From positions 186,001-250,000 of the forward strand of contig CAVUWX010000007.1 in NCBI GenBank assembly GCA_963745205.1: DNA of 64,000 bases. The letters run 5' to 3'. The notes under the pieces are model-generated. The model saw only the letters and a list, made by a program, of their open reading frames with translations. It searched no databases and was not told where the DNA came from. The position numbers and the translations under genes were made by a program. Origin of the DNA: Hyphomicrobium_A sp963745205 (GTDB lineage: Bacteria; Pseudomonadota; Alphaproteobacteria; Rhizobiales; Hyphomicrobiaceae). Of the stretch, positions 17,625 to 25,584 are shown piece by piece. The first letter of the stretch is position 1; each line of letters starts with the position of its first letter.

Positions 17625-18755
17625 CTAGGCGGGTTTGCGGTCCTGCGCGGCGGCGGCCAAGTCGGCGAAGGTTTCAAGTATGAGCGCCTTGCGGTCGAGA
17701 TTGAGCGCCAGCGCGTCGGTCTGTTCGCGGCCAATTCTTTCCCACAGCGCGGCGAACGAGGCAAGCCGCCCTTCGCCGATAAGCCGCGCTGCCGTCTCCC
17801 GGTCTTGCCTCTCCCCTTCCCCACTGGCCTGGGCGCGGACGAGGCGGCCGACTGCGTCGAGCAGAAGCTCGTAGAACAGCTCGAACCGCGCCTGCGCAGG
17901 CGGGGGCTGCAGCTCGTCGGACAGCGCATGCACGGCGCGCCAGTCGATGCGCGGCAAACTCGCCACGAGTTTGGCGATGCGCTCGTTGAGCTCGAGGCCG
18001 CCCGCGCCCTGCAGGCTGAGGAGCCGACCGACGCTGCCATCCGAAAGACGCTCTAGCGCCGGCCAGGCTGCCGCATCCGGTGGGTCATTGCCCGATGCTT
18101 CGAGGGCTTGCGTTGCGGCGGCGCGCAGATCCGCAATCGACAGCGGCTGCAGGGACAGCGTGCGGCAGCGTGAGCGGATGGTCGGCAGCAGCCGCCCGGG
18201 GGCGGAGGACACGAGGAGGAATACCGCGCGCGCAGGCGGCTCCTCCAGCGATTTCAGAAGCGCGTTGGCCGCGTTGACGTTAAGGTCGTTCGCTTCGTCG
18301 ACGATGACGACGCGCCAAGCTTCGGCGCCAGCGCGATGCGACAGGAACGAACGCAGCCGGCGCACCTCGTCGATCGGAATGCTGGCGGCAAAGCGCTTGC
18401 CCTTTTCGTCGTAGGGGCGCCGCAGCACGAGCAGGCCCGGATGCGACAGCGCCCGCACCTGGCGGCTCGCGCTCGTATTCTCGCCAACCTCGAGGCTCTG
18501 GCCGCTTGCCGCGCGCTCGTGCGGGTCGGCAAGAGCCGCACAAGCGAAGCGGTAGGCAAGCGTCGCCTTGCCGATCCCCTGGCGACCGCTGAGGAGCCAC
18601 GCGTGGTGCATGCGGCCGTCGCGCAGCAACTCCGCGAGCATGCGCTCGGCACCCTTGTGCCCGTACAATCGCTTCGTCTGCCGCGGGTGCGGAAAGCCCT
18701 CGAGCCGGTCTGCCTCGGGTGGCGCGTCGATTTCTGCCGCGGCGGCGCGCGCCAT
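17625..18755 (-). CDS. holB: DNA polymerase III delta' subunit
   Basis: Clamp-loader subunit of 376 residues. Features include the N-terminal LYGHKGAERMLAELLRDGRMHHAWLLSGRQGIGKATLAYRFA (P-loop-like GRQGIGKAT), the EANDLNVNAANALLKSLEEPP motif and SSAPGRLLPTIRSRCRTL (SRC motif). The C-terminal domain is less conserved. The start at 18755 overlaps the tmk stop as TGATG, which supports it over an upstream start. It is followed by metG after 130 bases. The tmk-holB-metG order is typical for alphaproteobacteria. Confidence 0.93.
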   Translation of the reverse strand: MARAAAAEIDAPPEADRLEGFPHPRQTKRLYGHKGAERMLAELLRDGRMHHAWLLSGRQGIGKATLAYRFACAALADPHERAASGQSLEVGENTSASRQVRALSHPGLLVLRRPYDEKGKRFAASIPIDEVRRLRSFLSHRAGAEAWRVVIVDEANDLNVNAANALLKSLEEPPARAVFLLVSSAPGRLLPTIRSRCRTLSLQPLSIADLRAAATQALEASGNDPPDAAAWPALERLSDGSVGRLLSLQGAGGLELNERIAKLVASLPRIDWRAVHALSDELQPPPAQARFELFYELLLDAVGRLVRAQASGEGERQDRETAARLIGEGRLASFAALWERIGREQTDALALNLDRKALILETFADLAAAAQDRKPA

Positions 18756-19414
18756 CAGTCTGTCTCCGCAAGAAGACGCTTTTCGACGGCGCTCCATACG
18801 GCATCGGCCACCGCCGCTGGGTCGGCGCTGGCATCGATCATCACGCAGCGCTGAGGCTCGGATTTGGCGATTGCCGCAAACGCCTGCCGCAGCTTCCAGT
18901 GGAACGCCAGATCGCGTTTCTCGTAGGCATCGGGCTCCTCCCCGCCGGCGCCTACGCCGCGACGACGGTCATGCGCGCGTCCAAGGCCGAGCTCGGCGGG
19001 AAGATCGAGAATGAAAGTGAGATCGGGGGTCGTCGGCGCCACCACCATCTCTTCCAGCACGTTGAACACCTCTCCCGGCAGGCCGCCGGCCGCGCTCTGA
19101 TAGACGCGTGTCGAATCCGAGAAGCGATCCGAGATCACCCAGCGGCCGGAGTTGAGCGCCGGCCGGATCGTCTTGTCGAGGTGATCGGCGCGCGCGGCAT
19201 AAAACAGCAGCGCCTCCGAAAGCGCCGAGTGCGGCGGCATCTCCGGATCAAGAATTACCGTGCGCAACGCCTCCGCGAAGGCGGAGCCGCCTGGCTCCCG
19301 CGTCAGCACCGCCTCGATGCCGAGTTGCTCCAGCCGCTCGGCAAGACGGCTCGCCTGGGTCGATTTTCCCGAGCCTTCGCCGCCTTCAAAGGTGATGAAC
19401 TTGCCGACTGCCAT
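18755..19414 (-). CDS. tmk: thymidylate kinase
   Basis: Phosphorylates dTMP to dTDP. It has 219 residues with P-loop FEGGEGSGKSTQASRLAERL at the N-terminus, the DRx motif DRFSDSTRVYQ, the TREPGGSAFAE substrate loop and a LID region containing RAHDRRRGVGAG. Length and domain order are normal. It is coupled to holB by a one-base overlap and follows the carboxypeptidase gene by 60 bases. Confidence 0.96.
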   Translation of the reverse strand: MAVGKFITFEGGEGSGKSTQASRLAERLEQLGIEAVLTREPGGSAFAEALRTVILDPEMPPHSALSEALLFYAARADHLDKTIRPALNSGRWVISDRFSDSTRVYQSAAGGLPGEVFNVLEEMVVAPTTPDLTFILDLPAELGLGRAHDRRRGVGAGGEEPDAYEKRDLAFHWKLRQAFAAIAKSEPQRCVMIDASADPAAVADAVWSAVEKRLLAETD

Positions 19415-19474
19415 GCCGCCGCCCCGGTGAAATCAAGCCGAGGGCCCGTGCCTATCATGCCGACAGCGGGCGAG

Positions 19475-20674
19475 CTAGAGCACCCAGCCCAGCGCCAGAT
19501 GGGCAAGCGAATCCAAACCGCGGCGCATGATGCCACCAGGCTCGACGTCCTCGGCGGCGTAGAGCGGCACCTCGTTCACCGTGTTCGTCTGGCTGGTCAC
19601 ACGCAGGGTCGCCACCCTGTCGCCTTTCTTGATCGGCGGCTTCAGCGGGCCGGCGTACGTGATTTCCGCCTTGAGGCGAGGGTTCACCGGCACGCGGGGC
19701 AGGATCACCATGATGGGCCCCTTCCCCGTCAGCGGCACGTAGAAGCTCTGCCCGCCCCAGACGCGCGCGCGCGCGACCGTCTCGCCGGCGTCGAACAGCT
19801 TGAACGGCGCAAAGCTCTTGAAACCCCAGTCGAGCAGGCGCTGCGCTTCCGCGCCCCCCTGCTCCGGGTTCGGCAGCCCCATGACGACTGCGATCAGGCG
19901 TTTGTCGCCCTGAACGGCCGAGCCGACGAGATGGAAACCCGATTCCTTGAGCTGGCCTGTCTTGAGGCCATCGGCACCGATGTCGGTGAACAGCAGCGGA
20001 TTGCGGTTGCGGAATTTGAATTTGCTGTAAGCGAACTCTTTTTCCGAGAAGTATTTGTAGAACTCGGGATGCGTCTTGATGATGTAGTACGCGAGCTTCG
20101 CGATCTCTCGCGCGTTCATCACGTGGTCGGGATCGAATAGCCCCGACGGGTTCTTGAACACGGACCTCGTCAACCCGATTTTCTTGGCTTCCACGTTCAT
20201 GCGCTTGGCGAAGTTCTCTTCCGTGCCCGCCATGCATTCGGCTAGCGCGATCGCCGCGTCGTTGGCGGACTGGATGATCATGCCGCGGATGAGCTCCTCG
20301 ACCTTGGCGGTCGTGTTCACGGGAACAAACATCGAGGAGGTGCGAGAAGGTGCGCCGCCGGTTTTCCACGCGTGCACGCTCATAGTGCAATCGTCGTCGA
20401 GCTTGAGGCGCCCGTCCTTGATCGCCTGGAAAGCAATCTCGAGCGTCATGAGCTTGGTGACACTCGCCGGCGGCATTAGCTCATCGGCATTATGCTGAAA
20501 CAGAATCGCGCCGGTGTCGCCATCCATCAGGACCGCGGAGCGCGCGCGCGTCGCGAATATCGAGTTGTCGGTCGGCGCCGCCCAGACCGACGCGGCAAAG
20601 GCGATCGTAAGGCCGACGATCGCGGCGGCACCGAGGAAGGCCCGGCGCGTGTGCCATTCTCCCAAACCCGGCAT
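19475..20674 (-). CDS. D-alanyl-D-alanine carboxypeptidase (PBP5/6 type)
   Basis: Low-molecular-weight penicillin-binding protein trimming the terminal D-Ala of peptidoglycan stem peptides in the periplasm. It has a hydrophobic leader (RRAFLGAAAIVGLTIAFAASVWA) with an RR before it, the SxxK motif PASVTKLM, the SxN motif IIQSANDAAI and the KTG motif GLKTGQLKESG. After the peptidase S11 domain there is a C-terminal PBP5_C beta domain. The start at 20674 is chosen for the AGGGGAG Shine-Dalgarno just upstream; a longer frame begins at 20722. It has 399 residues. It lies between rlpA and tmk, a common alphaproteobacterial order. Confidence 0.92.
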   Translation of the reverse strand: MPGLGEWHTRRAFLGAAAIVGLTIAFAASVWAAPTDNSIFATRARSAVLMDGDTGAILFQHNADELMPPASVTKLMTLEIAFQAIKDGRLKLDDDCTMSVHAWKTGGAPSRTSSMFVPVNTTAKVEELIRGMIIQSANDAAIALAECMAGTEENFAKRMNVEAKKIGLTRSVFKNPSGLFDPDHVMNAREIAKLAYYIIKTHPEFYKYFSEKEFAYSKFKFRNRNPLLFTDIGADGLKTGQLKESGFHLVGSAVQGDKRLIAVVMGLPNPEQGGAEAQRLLDWGFKSFAPFKLFDAGETVARARVWGGQSFYVPLTGKGPIMVILPRVPVNPRLKAEITYAGPLKPPIKKGDRVATLRVTSQTNTVNEVPLYAAEDVEPGGIMRRGLDSLAHLALGWVL

Positions 20675-20768
20675 GGCTCCCCTTGCACCTCTGGTGGAAA
20701 TCGGATGCATCTCGACTATCAAATCACCGCGCGGCGAGAGTCAACGGCATACCCCATCGAACCTAAAG

Positions 20769-21797
20769 CTACCGCGACGCAGGCTCGCCGGAGGTACCGC
20801 CAAGCCGCCCCATTTGCTCGCCTGCAACCTCTGTCGTCGGCTCATTCAAGGGCACCGCGCGCACGCGGTAGGCGGGTAGCTCGTCGGTGCCGGTGTTGTC
20901 GATGACGACCAATGCGGTATCCGCCAGCACATGGCGCATGCGCTCGGCTTCCGCAAGCGTGGCGAACGGACCGACGTCGATGATCGACGCCTGAGGTCCA
21001 CCGAGGGCTTGGCGGGTCCCGCCCGAGCCCCGTTGGCCGTTGAGGCGTTGCCGGTAACCCGAGACCGACCAGTTGGGATCCGATTGGAGCGCCGCCATCG
21101 CGTCGAGCGGCAAATCCGGGCCCTGCTCCTGCGCGACGGACTGACTGCCCGAACCGAGCCAGGTTTGCGCCGCAAGATACTTCTGCTCGGTTGCATCCGA
21201 GCCGTCGAGTGGCGCAGATCCCGCATAGCGCACGCGCACGCGCGCCAGCCCGCGAGCGGCGAAGCCGAGCTCTTTCGCCGACCGCCACGACAGGTCGATC
21301 AGGCGGTCGTTGACGTAGGGGCCGCGATCGTTGACGCGGACCATGATGGTACGGCCGTTTTGCAGGTTCGTGACGTAGGCATAGGACGGTATCGGCAGCG
21401 TCGGATGTCCCGCCGTCAAGGCGCCCATGTCGTAGATCTCGCCGTTGGCGGTGCGACGGCCGTGGAAGGCCGAGCCATACCACGACGCGATGCCCGTGCG
21501 GTCGTAGCTGGTGACCTCTCTGGGCACGTACCAGCGCCCCGCCACCTTGTAGGGGCGCCCGACCTTGTAGTCGCCGCCGCCTTTCGCCACCGCGCGCCCG
21601 GCGACGACGCGCGGGCTCGCCGAAACACCGTACTTGGGGTCGGGCGCGTCGACGTCCGAGCAGCCGCCGAGCGCGGCAGCCGTCAACAGCAGCAGAGTTG
21701 CAGGGGAGAAATTGCCGAGGACGCACCCCTCGGCAGAGCAATGATGGACAGCCCTGCGCGCTTTCGCAGAGATCACGCCGGCCGGACGCACGTGCAT
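20769..21797 (-). CDS. rlpA: septal ring lytic transglycosylase RlpA family lipoprotein
   Basis: Secreted lipoprotein: hydrophobic segment followed by lipobox LGGC in LTAAALGGCSD. The double-psi beta-barrel RlpA domain reads GIASWYGSAFHGRRTANGE, then MVRVNDRGPYVNDRLIDLS, containing the residues typical of RlpA. A C-terminal SPOR-like region (IIDVGPFATLAEAERMRHVL) should bind denuded glycan at the septum. The start is uncertain; 21797 is taken, but the lipobox is far from any in-frame ATG, so the real start may be a downstream alternative codon. About 342 residues. Confidence 0.88.
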   Translation of the reverse strand: MHVRPAGVISAKARRAVHHCSAEGCVLGNFSPATLLLLTAAALGGCSDVDAPDPKYGVSASPRVVAGRAVAKGGGDYKVGRPYKVAGRWYVPREVTSYDRTGIASWYGSAFHGRRTANGEIYDMGALTAGHPTLPIPSYAYVTNLQNGRTIMVRVNDRGPYVNDRLIDLSWRSAKELGFAARGLARVRVRYAGSAPLDGSDATEQKYLAAQTWLGSGSQSVAQEQGPDLPLDAMAALQSDPNWSVSGYRQRLNGQRGSGGTRQALGGPQASIIDVGPFATLAEAERMRHVLADTALVVIDNTGTDELPAYRVRAVPLNEPTTEVAGEQMGRLGGTSGEPASR

Positions 21798-21993
21798 GCC
21801 CTCAACCGCCACCGTTCGCTGCACCAATAGCGCCGCAGCTTAGAGGCGCAGCTTGGCGCCAAGTCGTCACAACGATGGCAAAGGTGGCTTAGGATTGGGT
21901 AAAAGCGCGGCAGGCTTGAGGACCGCTTGAGGACTGGGGCTGCCACGGATACGGTGCCGGCCTTCTTCCCGGCGCCGGGGAGAGCCTCAGGTG

Positions 21994-22083
21994 GGATGGG
22001 TGGCCGAGTGGTTTAAGGCACCGGTCTTGAAAACCGGCGTGGGTGCAAGCCCACCGTGGGTTCGAATCCCACCCCATCCGCCA
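21994..22083 (+). tRNA. tRNA-Ser (anticodon TGA)
   Basis: A 90-base cloverleaf with encoded CCA. Acceptor GGATGGG (21994-22000) pairs with CCCATCC; discriminator G at 22080 and CCA at 22081-22083. The anticodon arm is CCGGT-CTTGAAA-ACCGG, giving TGA. A long variable arm (GTGGGTGCAAGCCCAC) marks it as tRNA-Ser, and the T arm is GTGGG-TTCGAAT-CCCAC. It reads UCA codons. It stands at the left edge of an accessory region of small genes. Confidence 0.97.
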
Positions 22084-22436
22084 GCCTCGCATGAAGCAGG
22101 AGAGCGACACCTCAGTAAGCGTCAGAACGCTCGCGGCATCCGCAGCTTCTGGCATACGGAGCCGCATCGCGGCAGCCGCAGTAGAGTGCCACCTATAGTG
22201 TCGAAGCAGGCGAGGCACTCCTGGTCCGACGTTTCGGCCAACTGGATACGGCTTCTGATCCCGAGCCCAACCTCAAAACCTGGGTACGGCTTCCACGTCT
22301 TGCCAGCTATCAATTTCCGGCTCTCTTGGGATCCACGCCACTACCTGCAAAGGGGTAGCGATTCGCGGAAGAGACAGCCCCGTGCGGGACATAGGTAGTT
22401 TCCAGAGTTTGCCGCCCCAACGGTACCGTGCGCCTT
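22084..22436. other. non-coding stretch after tRNA-Ser
   Basis: I see no supported gene, no direct repeat of the tRNA 3' end and no integrase fragment. Open frames here are short and compositionally poor. The base composition drops compared with the housekeeping region to the left. Confidence 0.4.
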
Positions 22437-22751
22437 TCACTCGTCAGATCCCATAGGCTCGGCGGAGGACGCGTGCTCCTCAGTTCTCCTTGTGGACGGG
22501 CTTCCCCCGCTCGCCGGTCCAATCGTCCGCAAGCGCTCAAGCACGACCTCAGATGCCCCGGCGTAGCTCGCGGTGAAGCGTCTGCGAGGCCGCACGATCG
22601 CGCTCACAAGACTACAGGCCTCCGATGGCATCCGATCATGGTAGGCACTGACGTTGGTGGCGAGCCGTTGGAGACCATCGTCCGTCTCGATTCCGGAAAC
22701 GTAGCGCTCCAGGCCTTCGATGAACTGCCGCCGAGCATCGTATTGGTTCAT
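22437..22751 (-). CDS. hypothetical protein
   Basis: A 104-residue soluble protein of unknown function. The N-terminal two-thirds looks helical (MNQYDARRQFIEGLERYVSG, LQRLATNVSAYHDRM), while the C-terminus is Ser/Gly/Thr-rich and probably disordered. No motif is recognised. A GGGAGG Shine-Dalgarno lies before the ATG, and the gene begins 10 bases after the small membrane protein gene at 22762, so the two probably share a transcript. Confidence 0.5.
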   Translation of the reverse strand: MNQYDARRQFIEGLERYVSGIETDDGLQRLATNVSAYHDRMPSEACSLVSAIVRPRRRFTASYAGASEVVLERLRTIGPASGGSPSTRRTEEHASSAEPMGSDE

Positions 22752-22761
22752 GCTCGCCTCC

Positions 22762-22914
22762 CTACCAAGGGAACTTGACCGAGGTACCGACCATGACGAC
22801 GAGCGCCAGTACGAGCAGATACATCGGTGAGAGGAACGAGCGATCCATGATTGCCAGGATCACTGACAACACCACGAGCACGACCGTGACGATGAGCCAG
22901 ACATTCGCGTTCAT
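22762..22914 (-). CDS. 50-residue two-helix membrane protein
   Basis: A 50-residue protein that is almost entirely two transmembrane helices: VWLIVTVVLVVLSVILAIM and MYLLVLALVVMVGTSV, joined by a short DRSFLSP loop. GGGAGAAC precedes the ATG at 22914. The stop TAG is at 22764-22762. It lies between the RHH gene and the hypothetical gene at 22437-22751 in one direction. The family is unknown; small size and composition resemble holin-like or small regulatory membrane proteins, but no function can be assigned. Confidence 0.6.
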   Translation of the reverse strand: MNANVWLIVTVVLVVLSVILAIMDRSFLSPMYLLVLALVVMVGTSVKFPW

Positions 22915-22935
22915 TGTAGTTCTCCCGATGTGAGT

Positions 22936-23109
22936 TCACTTCCTTTTGCTGGCAGCCTTCCCGCTTTTGGCCTTCTTTGCTGCGACGTGGTCTTCGAGCG
23001 CGAGCCGTACATAGACCGACAGTTCGCGGCGGTCCGCTGCTGCGAGTTGCTGTAGTTCGTCCTTGAGTTCGGGTGGCACCCGAAAGCTAAGGTGTTCGGT
23101 CTTCCCCAT
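22936..23109 (-). CDS. ribbon-helix-helix (CopG-like) small protein
   Basis: A 57-residue protein with a CopG/Arc-type fold signature: strand EHLSFRVPPELKDELQQLAA followed by two helices (RRELSVYVRLALEDHVAAKK) and a Lys-rich tail (KSGKAASKRK). Such proteins bind DNA as dimers, often as antitoxins or copy-number repressors. The start is ambiguous; ATG codons also exist at 23121 and 23151. No toxin gene is recognisable next to it. It is probably first in the run with the two genes to its left. Confidence 0.65.
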   Translation of the reverse strand: MGKTEHLSFRVPPELKDELQQLAAADRRELSVYVRLALEDHVAAKKAKSGKAASKRK

Positions 23110-23380
23110 CCAATACCGCATTGTGTGACGTTGTGTATTGATAGTGCACACGCTGGCGGTCTAGCGTGTTTCCCTTGATAACGTTGGCGCCACTCGTCAC
23201 AAGCGCGAGCGCTAGAATTGTGTCCGGCAGCGGAAAGGCATGCTCGAAGGCAAAATAGCACCCTGGCTGCGCGGCAACCGTGCCGACGGTAAAGAACTCC
23301 AACCAGAACACGAAAATGCCAATCCCAGTCGCGATTTGCACTAGGGACAGCGCGTATTGCTGTGGGCCGGATGGGGACAA
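23087..23380 (-). pseudogene. truncated two-TM membrane protein
   Basis: An open frame of 97 codons starting MSPSGPQQYALSLVQIATGI with one clear transmembrane helix (LVQIATGIGIFVFWLEFFTVG), a second hydrophobic segment (DTILALALVTSGANVIKG) and then an unrelated basic tail that overlaps the RHH start region. The sequence up to KGNTL has the character of a small membrane protein, but the second hydrophobic segment is cut short. It looks like a gene truncated by deletion or frameshift. No function is known. Confidence 0.4.
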
Positions 23381-23870
23381 GGCTTATTCTCGGTCGCCCG
23401 GATGGATAGAAAAGGCCGCCGAAAATCGACGGCCAGCTTGTGGGAGAGCCGACCCGGGGTCAGCTAGTCGCCTCCAGGATGCTTATAGCACGGCGCTGCT
23501 GGCAAAGCTTCGATACCCGCAGCTCAGTGGACGGGAGCGCTTTGAGCGCTGCCGCTCGCCCATGGGCCGCCAGGATAGCGACCGATCTTGCGGAAGGCCG
23601 TAACCCTCTTGGGGATGAGCAATCATCTCGCACAGCACTGCCGTAAGATCGTCGATCAGGACGTCGGCATTCATTGGGCTGTGCGCCTCGTTGCTCGGGA
23701 CCGTGAAGGCGGTGTCAGTCCCCCCAATTGATTTCGGTAAATAACAGGGGGCAGAAGTAGATTGCGAAGCGGATGGCACCGACCGTAGGCTCCGATCGTA
23801 GAGCGCACCGTGTTCCAACGGCTGTTTAGGACCCGCTAAGTAAGAGGCCCAGCCCCAAAGGGAGGAACCG
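23381..23870. other. stretch with no firm gene
   Basis: Mostly without a supported gene. One weak candidate lies on the minus strand at 23483-23674 (63 codons, N-terminus MNADVLIDDLTAVLCEMIAH), with an indifferent ribosome binding site and a low-complexity C-terminus. The Shine-Dalgarno of the next gene (GGGAGGAACC) is at the right end. Confidence 0.35.
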
Positions 23871-24326
23871 ATGAGATGGATCGGCCTGATCGGGATCGCG
23901 GCGATTTGCGCCGCTGCCCTGCTTTCCGTGGCCATGGCCCGAGCTGACGCCTGGAGTGCGATTGCGGTGGAGAGAGCACTTGGTGCCGGGACCGTGACGG
24001 TCAGTGTTGTCGGCAAAGCCACCGAGGATATTGCTCGGAAAAGGGCGCTCGAAGCCTGCCGCACTGCGAAGAACGGGAACGATGCGGCTCGATCGGCTTG
24101 TGCAGTCGTCGCGACATTTCATCGGGAGTGTTTTGCTTTTGCCGGAGCCGAGTGGGCGATTGCAGCAGACGAGCAGTCAGCGCGCAAAGCCGCGGCCGCG
24201 AAGTGCAGCGGCGGTCCGTGCTCGGTTGTTTCGGGCTGCGGCACAAGTGCCGCCTGGAGATGGTGGAGACACCTCACGCGACTTGTTTCGGAGTACGGAC
24301 CTACGGACGGGCCGAGGTGGCTTTGA
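23871..24326 (+). CDS. secreted DUF4189-like protein
   Basis: A 151-residue protein with a signal peptide (residues 1-25, GIAAICAAALLSVAMARA) and a DUF4189-type domain: AWSAIAVERALGAGTVTVS, then two Ala-rich helices each leading to a Cys (RKRALEACRTAKNG, ARKAAAAKCSGGPCSVVSGC). Six Cys in the mature part suggest disulfides in the periplasm. The C-terminus after SGCGT looks atypical for the family and may reflect drift or a late frameshift. A GGGAGGAACC ribosome binding site is at good distance. Function unknown. Confidence 0.72.
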   Translation: MRWIGLIGIAAICAAALLSVAMARADAWSAIAVERALGAGTVTVSVVGKATEDIARKRALEACRTAKNGNDAARSACAVVATFHRECFAFAGAEWAIAADEQSARKAAAAKCSGGPCSVVSGCGTSAAWRWWRHLTRLVSEYGPTDGPRWL

Positions 24327-24551
24327 GCTTCAGGCAACCGGCCGCAGCTTCATCTCCCGGCATTCGGCGTTGCCTCGCAGCCCCACTCTTTCGTGCGAGC
24401 GAAAGACCCGTTTGAGTCTCCTGGCGTTAATTCATTGCCGGCATCGCTCCAAATTATCCATTGCGAGCTTCGATCAGTGTCCGTCTGAAGCGGCCCGATC
24501 GCCGATCCAAACTTATGGCGGATGCACCGCCGCATGAGAAAGGGAGAGCCG

Positions 24552-24878
24552 ATGCTGACCCGGATTTTTGGTACCTTGATGCCCGCCGCGCTGGCAGGCG
24601 GCTACTTTGCAATCGTTTTGGCGACGGTCCTGTTGGCCGCCGCGGCCCCTGCCATCGCTCAAAGGTCGGGCGCGACGTTAGACGCATGGAGATTAGGCAA
24701 CTTCGGCCCGTCGGGTGTGTCGATAAGTCAGACGAATCCTGGCGCCCAGGATCTTGCGCGGCCTGTCGATCCTAATCAGGTCCGGAACCTTCCAGGTGCT
24801 CCGTCTACCGCGACGCAAACTCCGGCCGCCCCCGCGGTTCCGACCGCACCCATTCTTCCCAACATCGGCCGGCGTTGA
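24552..24878 (+). CDS. secreted low-complexity protein with NPGAQDLA motif
   Basis: A 108-residue exported protein. Residues 1-36 are a long hydrophobic leader (AGGYFAIVLATVLLAAAAPAIA), and the mature part is short, Pro/Ala/Thr-rich and probably disordered. It contains NPGAQDLARPVDPNQ and ends APILPNIGRR. The same NPGAQDLA and PNIG elements occur in the protein at 46580-47260. The start at 24552 is chosen for the AAAGGGAGAGCC ribosome binding site. No function is recognised. Confidence 0.65.
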   Translation: MLTRIFGTLMPAALAGGYFAIVLATVLLAAAAPAIAQRSGATLDAWRLGNFGPSGVSISQTNPGAQDLARPVDPNQVRNLPGAPSTATQTPAAPAVPTAPILPNIGRR

Positions 24879-25123
24879 AGCTGAGTTAGCTGCGACGAAC
24901 TCGTTGAGCGTCGGAAGGCGCGTCGCGGGTCCGAGACGTTACGACTTCTCGTCGACTGACGCTTGAACCTCCGCAATACCGGCCTTGATGTCCGCGACGG
25001 CCGGGTGTTGAAGACATCATAGCACTCTGTTTACAGAAAACACTCTTGGTAAAGAGCACGGCTAGCTGAACTCGGCAGGCGTTTCCGGCATACGGCTCTC
25101 TGATCCCAGAAAGGGAGGAACCC

Positions 25124-25408
25124 ATGGACCCAAAACGTGCGATCGCATTTCTGGCCGCGCTCCTCCTCGTCCTGGCCCTTCTCTCGTGGCTTCCACGGGG
25201 GTCCACCACCACGCCCCCTTCAGCCACAGCCCCTACGTCCAACCAGACCTTCAACGCAGCGACTTCGCGGGGCAATTCCGTGCCCGACTTTGATTATCTC
25301 GTCGCGAACGGAATACCCAGAAAGATTGCCCAGGCCGCCGTGATGAACCCGAAGATCATGGATGCCGTAATGGCAGAGATTGCCGAGCGCCGGCAGTCGC
25401 CTCGGTAG
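25124..25408 (+). CDS. small membrane-anchored or secreted protein
   Basis: A 94-residue protein with an N-terminal hydrophobic helix (IAFLAALLLVLALLSWL), a Ser/Thr/Pro-rich linker, and a C-terminal helical region (FDYLVANGIPRKIAQAAVMN, PKIMDAVMAEIAERR). It has the shape of a single-pass periplasmic protein. AAAGGGAGGAACC lies directly before the ATG, the same context as at 23871. Unknown family. Confidence 0.62.
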   Translation: MDPKRAIAFLAALLLVLALLSWLPRGSTTTPPSATAPTSNQTFNAATSRGNSVPDFDYLVANGIPRKIAQAAVMNPKIMDAVMAEIAERRQSPR

Positions 25409-25442
25409 CGGGCGCTGCCGCAACAAAAAGATGGAGGGGACG

Positions 25443-25502
25443 ATGGAAATCAAGCGGAGCGGTTCACAAGTCGCTGAACCCGGTGCCCAAAGTTTCGTCA
25501 TG
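25443..25502 (+). pseudogene. possible N-terminal remnant of a cupin gene
   Basis: A strong GGAGGGG ribosome binding site precedes ATG at 25443, and the first residues MEIKRSGSQVAEPGAQ resemble the start of small cupin proteins (commonly MEIKRSGSQ...). After about 20 codons the sequence loses resemblance to cupins and runs into the start of the next gene. The resemblance is from memory and short, so this is tentative. Confidence 0.3.
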
Positions 25503-25584
25503 TCCAAAACGCGCTTTTGCGCTACTATGGTGGTCACGAGATCGGAGATTTCGGCGCGGGCGCCGGCCGGTCTGGGAGGTCACG

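Noticed and set aside
18719..20140. 473-codon plus-strand frame opposite tmk and the carboxypeptidase
   Set aside because: Opposite-strand genes carry P-loop and SxxK motifs; the frame has no ribosome binding site or domain.
23483..24064. 193-codon minus-strand frame opposite the DUF4189 gene
   Set aside because: Its N-terminal part is antisense to a gene with a signal peptide and strong ribosome binding site; only the short C-terminal piece remains as a weak candidate.
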